From Deltaproteobacteria bacterium (GTDB lineage Bacteria; Desulfobacterota; Desulfarculia; Adiutricales; Adiutricaceae), in assembly GCA_031288745.1 (NCBI GenBank), contig JAITQT010000307.1:1-9233 (forward strand): a stretch of 9,233 nucleotides of DNA, written 5' to 3'. How positions within the stretch are numbered: the stretch's first letter is position 1; every line of letters starts with the position of its first letter. Of the stretch, positions 6,987 through 9,233 are shown one piece after another. The position numbers were made by a program, and so were the translations under genes. The notes below the pieces were generated by a model. That model did no database searches. It saw nothing but the letters and a program-made list of their open reading frames with translations, and was not told the DNA's origin.

Positions 6987-8126
6987 GTGCTCTCCAACCG
7001 CAAGTTCGCCTTAAAGATGTGTTTTTTCTCTCTCGTTCGGCGCCGCTCAAGGCTCTTGATAGCCTTAATTGGGGCCTCTATCGGGGCCTCGGTCCTATTG
7101 GGTTTAGTAACCCTTTGCTACGATATCCCAAAACAGCTTAGCCGTGAGTTTCGCTCTTACGGGGCCAACATGGTTTTTGTTTCTAAACAAGTAGCCCAGC
7201 GCTTAACCAGAGGGGAAGCTGAAAAAATTCTCGCTCTTTTGCCGCCATCAAGGTTAGTGGGGCTAACTCCTTTGCGTTACGAAACCGTTCGCAGTAATAT
7301 GCTCCCTTACACGGCTGTGGGCTTAGACTTTGAAGAAATTAAAAAGACGAGTCCCTTTTGGCACCTAACTGGTTCTTATCCAAATAAGGGCGGGCAATTA
7401 TTAATAGGAGTAGACGTAAGCGAGGCCACCTCTTTAGCCCCCGGGCAGAGTATGACCTTAACTGGCCGCAATTCTAAAAACGAGCGTTATGAAAAAGATT
7501 TTACCGTTAGCGGTGTGGTCTCAACCGGTGGGGTCGAAGATGGTTTTATCTTTATCTCACTAGCCGATATGGAGCTAGCGACTAAAGAAGCGGGCGCAAT
7601 TGATATACTAGAGGCCTCTCTTACTGCCGACGGCGGACCATTGGAAGAAATTAAAAATAAAGTTGAAAATAGCCTTGATACGGTTGAGGTTAAAATGGTG
7701 ACTAGGGTTACTAGGAGCGAAAAGACGGTTATCGCTAAGCTCACCTTTCTGGTCTATATCGTTAGCGCCGTGGTCTTAAGCCTTAGCACTATTTGCGTCT
7801 CAACCACTATGATGACCGTGGTTTTAGAAAGGCGCGGGGAGATAGGGCTAAAAAAGGCCTTGGGGGCTGAAAGCAAGAGTGTGGCTGGGGAGTTTTTATT
7901 GGAAGGATTGTTGTTAGGTCTCATAGGCGGTTTTTTCGGAGCCTTGGGTGGCCTAGGTTTTGCGGCCCTGGTTTCTAAAAGCGTTTTTGGGCGCAGCTTT
8001 ACCCCTGAGTTTCATTTGGTGCCGGCGACAATGTTAGTTATGGCCATTGTGGCTGTTATCGCTTCTATGATACCTGTTAAGCGGGCGGTTAACGCCGAAC
8101 CGGCCTTGGCCCTTAGGGGAGAGTGA
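6987..8126 (+). CDS. FtsX/MacB-like ABC transporter permease, second of two (Fet-type)
   Basis: The 379-residue protein is a paralogue of its upstream neighbour: one N-terminal helix (about 22-45), a shorter periplasmic domain beginning with SYGAN, and three C-terminal helices (about 252-277, 302-330, 345-365). The ATPase-contact loop is ERRGEIGLKKALGA (about 281-294). The start is GTG 6987, two bases after the previous stop, with AGG five bases upstream inside the end of the previous gene, consistent with translational coupling. ATG 7017 would remove ten residues and is an alternative. The stop overlaps the ATG of a broken small ORF. It is expected to pair with the first permease and the ATPase encoded further downstream. 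Confidence 0.88.
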   Translation: MLSNRKFALKMCFFSLVRRRSRLLIALIGASIGASVLLGLVTLCYDIPKQLSREFRSYGANMVFVSKQVAQRLTRGEAEKILALLPPSRLVGLTPLRYETVRSNMLPYTAVGLDFEEIKKTSPFWHLTGSYPNKGGQLLIGVDVSEATSLAPGQSMTLTGRNSKNERYEKDFTVSGVVSTGGVEDGFIFISLADMELATKEAGAIDILEASLTADGGPLEEIKNKVENSLDTVEVKMVTRVTRSEKTVIAKLTFLVYIVSAVVLSLSTICVSTTMMTVVLERRGEIGLKKALGAESKSVAGEFLLEGLLLGLIGGFFGALGGLGFAALVSKSVFGRSFTPEFHLVPATMLVMAIVAVIASMIPVKRAVNAEPALALRGE

Positions 8127-8302
8127 TGGCTCTTTTAGCTAAAAGTTTATAAGCCCTTCTAGGAGGCCTAACGCACTTTGAGATTTTAGCAGCTTATTCT
8201 ATACGCTGTGGCACTTTTAAAGAATTTTTCAAATTGGAAGGGGAATGGTGGGAAGTGACCAATAAGGTCTTGAAGAGCCCTGGTGAACGGTTACGATTTT
8301 AG
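8126..8302 (+). pseudogene. Small broken ORF between the second permease and the ATPase
   Basis: ATG 8126 overlaps the permease stop as TGATG and has AGGGGA (8115-8120) five bases upstream, the setting of a translated, coupled gene. It reads eight codons (MALLAKSL) and hits TAA at 8150-8152. The same frame then stays open for 49 further codons to TAG at 8300-8302, with a protein-like sequence including FKEFFKLEGEWWEV. This looks like a gene of about 58 codons disabled by one nonsense change. I do not recognise a family. Alternatives are an eight-residue leader peptide, or a separate product from the AGGAGG at 8161-8166 with a non-standard start. A 14-bp palindrome (8132-8145) lies inside the first codons. 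Confidence 0.35.
8132..8145. repeat. 14-bp perfect palindrome just after the second permease gene
   Basis: CTTTTAGCTAAAAG reads the same on both strands. It could be an operator for the ATPase gene or part of the broken small ORF; there is no supporting context. Confidence 0.35.
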
Positions 8303-8338
8303 TCTATTAAAGTTTAAGTTTTTTTGTATTTTGAGTTT

Positions 8339-8355
8339 TAAGGAACATTTTTTTT
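8339..8355 (+). promoter_or_regulatory. Ribosome site with T8 spacer before the ATPase gene
   Basis: TAAGGA (8339-8344) is separated from ATG 8356 by 11 bases that include a run of eight T (8348-8355). The spacing is longer than optimal, and a homopolymer there could vary in length and alter translation. The same long-spacing pattern (AAGGA, 11 bases) precedes the fetM start. Confidence 0.45.
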
Positions 8356-9045
8356 ATGAATAAGATTTTATCGGTAGAAAACGTCTCTAAAATTTACGGT
8401 CAACTTAAAGCTTTGGAAAACGTCTCTTTAGATATTAATAGCGGAGATTGGCTGGCTATCATGGGGCCGTCGGGCTCGGGTAAAACTACTTTAATGAACG
8501 TTATTGGTTGTCTTGATAGCCCTACCGAGGGCCGGGTGGTCTTAGACGGCTTAAGCCTTGATAGGCTGGGCTCAAACGAGCTAACGGCTATTAGAAGAGA
8601 ATCAATAGGGCTAATTTTCCAGCAGTTCCATTTAGTGGGCCACCTAACTGCCTTAGAAAACGTCATGGTGGCTCAGTACTATCATAGTTTAGTTGATGCC
8701 AAAGAGGCCCTGGAGGCTTTAGCTAAGGTCGGGCTTAGCGATCGCTCTAAGCACCTTCCTAGGCAGCTATCGGGTGGAGAGCAACAAAGGGTTTGCATTG
8801 CGCGAGCGCTGATTAATCACCCTAAAATATTACTGGCCGACGAGCCTACCGGAAATTTAGATGAAGCTAACGAAGCTATAGTGATGGGCATCTTAAGCGA
8901 TCTACACCAGCACGGAGGGACTATTATCGTGGTTACCCACTCCCCGGAGGTAGCCGCCCACGCTCAGAGGACCGTGGTTTTGGAGCACGGTCGGGTGGCT
9001 AAAGATAGCCTTCCGGTCAAGATTAACCAGCTGGCTAGTAATTAG
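8356..9045 (+). CDS. ABC transporter ATP-binding protein, MacB/LolD type (Fet-type)
   Basis: The 229-residue cytoplasmic ATPase carries every expected motif: Walker A GPSGSGKTT (37-45), Q-loop Gln 89 in FQQF, signature LSGGEQQR (138-145), Walker B with D162 and E163 in LLADEPTGNLD, and switch His 195 in VTHS. Length and motif wording match the MacB/LolD/FtsE branch, which energises FtsX-like permeases, so it should drive the two permeases encoded at 5665-8126. The start ATG 8356 has TAAGGA 11 bases upstream, the gap filled mainly by eight T, a long spacing that may lower translation. A 229-base gap separates it from the permeases; no clear promoter is seen there. In related loci thioredoxin-like genes follow; none is visible in the remaining 188 bases. 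Confidence 0.93.
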   Translation: MNKILSVENVSKIYGQLKALENVSLDINSGDWLAIMGPSGSGKTTLMNVIGCLDSPTEGRVVLDGLSLDRLGSNELTAIRRESIGLIFQQFHLVGHLTALENVMVAQYYHSLVDAKEALEALAKVGLSDRSKHLPRQLSGGEQQRVCIARALINHPKILLADEPTGNLDEANEAIVMGILSDLHQHGGTIIVVTHSPEVAAHAQRTVVLEHGRVAKDSLPVKINQLASN

Positions 9046-9233
9046 ATTTTATAACCTAAATTCCCCTTTTTTTAGCGTAGACAAGAGTTGCAATAATTCA
9101 AGAAAGTGGAAGAATTTCCTTGTTACCAAATTTGTTAATTAACCTTGCAAGATGTAACTTGCCCTAGAATTGTGAGGAAAATTAACACCAATAAACCGCT
9201 GACATTAATTCTACCTCTTAGTGCCTACCCTCA

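Noticed and set aside
7487..7744. Minus-strand ORF of 85 codons inside the second permease
   Set aside because: Antisense shadow: Ser/Thr/Leu-rich translation typical of a reversed coding strand, fully covered by the permease gene.
8161..8166. Perfect AGGAGG as ribosome site of a new gene
   Set aside because: No ATG, GTG or TTG with a useful open frame follows at suitable distance; TTG 8178 stops after three codons.
9147..9162. GCAAG/CTTGC hairpin downstream of the ATPase gene as operon terminator
   Set aside because: The stem is only 5 bp and no T-run follows; no credible terminator is visible before the window end.

Overview
The window holds a nearly complete Fet/P19-type iron-uptake locus on the + strand (about 944-9045). 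It is flanked on the left by the N-terminal part of a divergent AAA-ATPase-like gene. Sec signal peptides on three periplasmic or membrane proteins and the P19 protein family point to a Gram-negative bacterium. The base composition is moderately AT-rich by eye, and intergenic spacers are long and T-rich. Gene content (P19/FTR1, DUF2318, a periplasmic nitroreductase-like protein, and a DUF1703-type AAA-ATPase of the kind often amplified in gut and symbiont anaerobes) suggests a host-associated or anaerobic bacterium. Desulfobacterota is my best guess, but it is an inference without a marker gene.

Layout: 1-238 (minus) is the N-terminus of an AAA-ATPase-like protein running off the left edge. 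239-1055 is about 800 bp of non-coding DNA with a minus-strand promoter candidate, several small inverted repeats, a diverged direct repeat, a G-tract cluster and a very good sigma70-type promoter at 944-972. Then come a secreted nitroreductase-family protein (1056-1889), an FTR1 iron permease (1945-3279), a P19 periplasmic iron-binding protein (3416-3982), a DUF2318 Cys-rich membrane protein (4191-5600), two FtsX/MacB-like permeases (5665-6984 and 6987-8126), a 229-bp gap holding a broken small ORF, and a MacB/LolD-type ATPase (8356-9045). 9046-9233 has no gene.

How the genes work together: in the known P19-FTR1 loci of Campylobacter and in the FetMP-Fet system of pathogenic E. coli, P19 binds iron in the periplasm and supplies the FTR1 permease. 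The DUF2318 protein, two permeases and an ATPase are accessory components thought to act in redox or energisation, and thioredoxin-like proteins usually end the cluster. Here no thioredoxin gene is seen to the window end, 188 bp past the ATPase, while a secreted flavin-reductase-fold protein leads the operon. The strongest hypothesis is a variant iron-uptake system in which a periplasmic nitroreductase-like protein with a His/Arg/Glu/Gly-rich insertion takes a redox or metal-handling role. Other oddities are a perfect 15-bp hairpin between the P19 and DUF2318 genes, a small ORF broken by an in-frame TAA between the second permease and the ATPase, and unusually long spacers for an operon.
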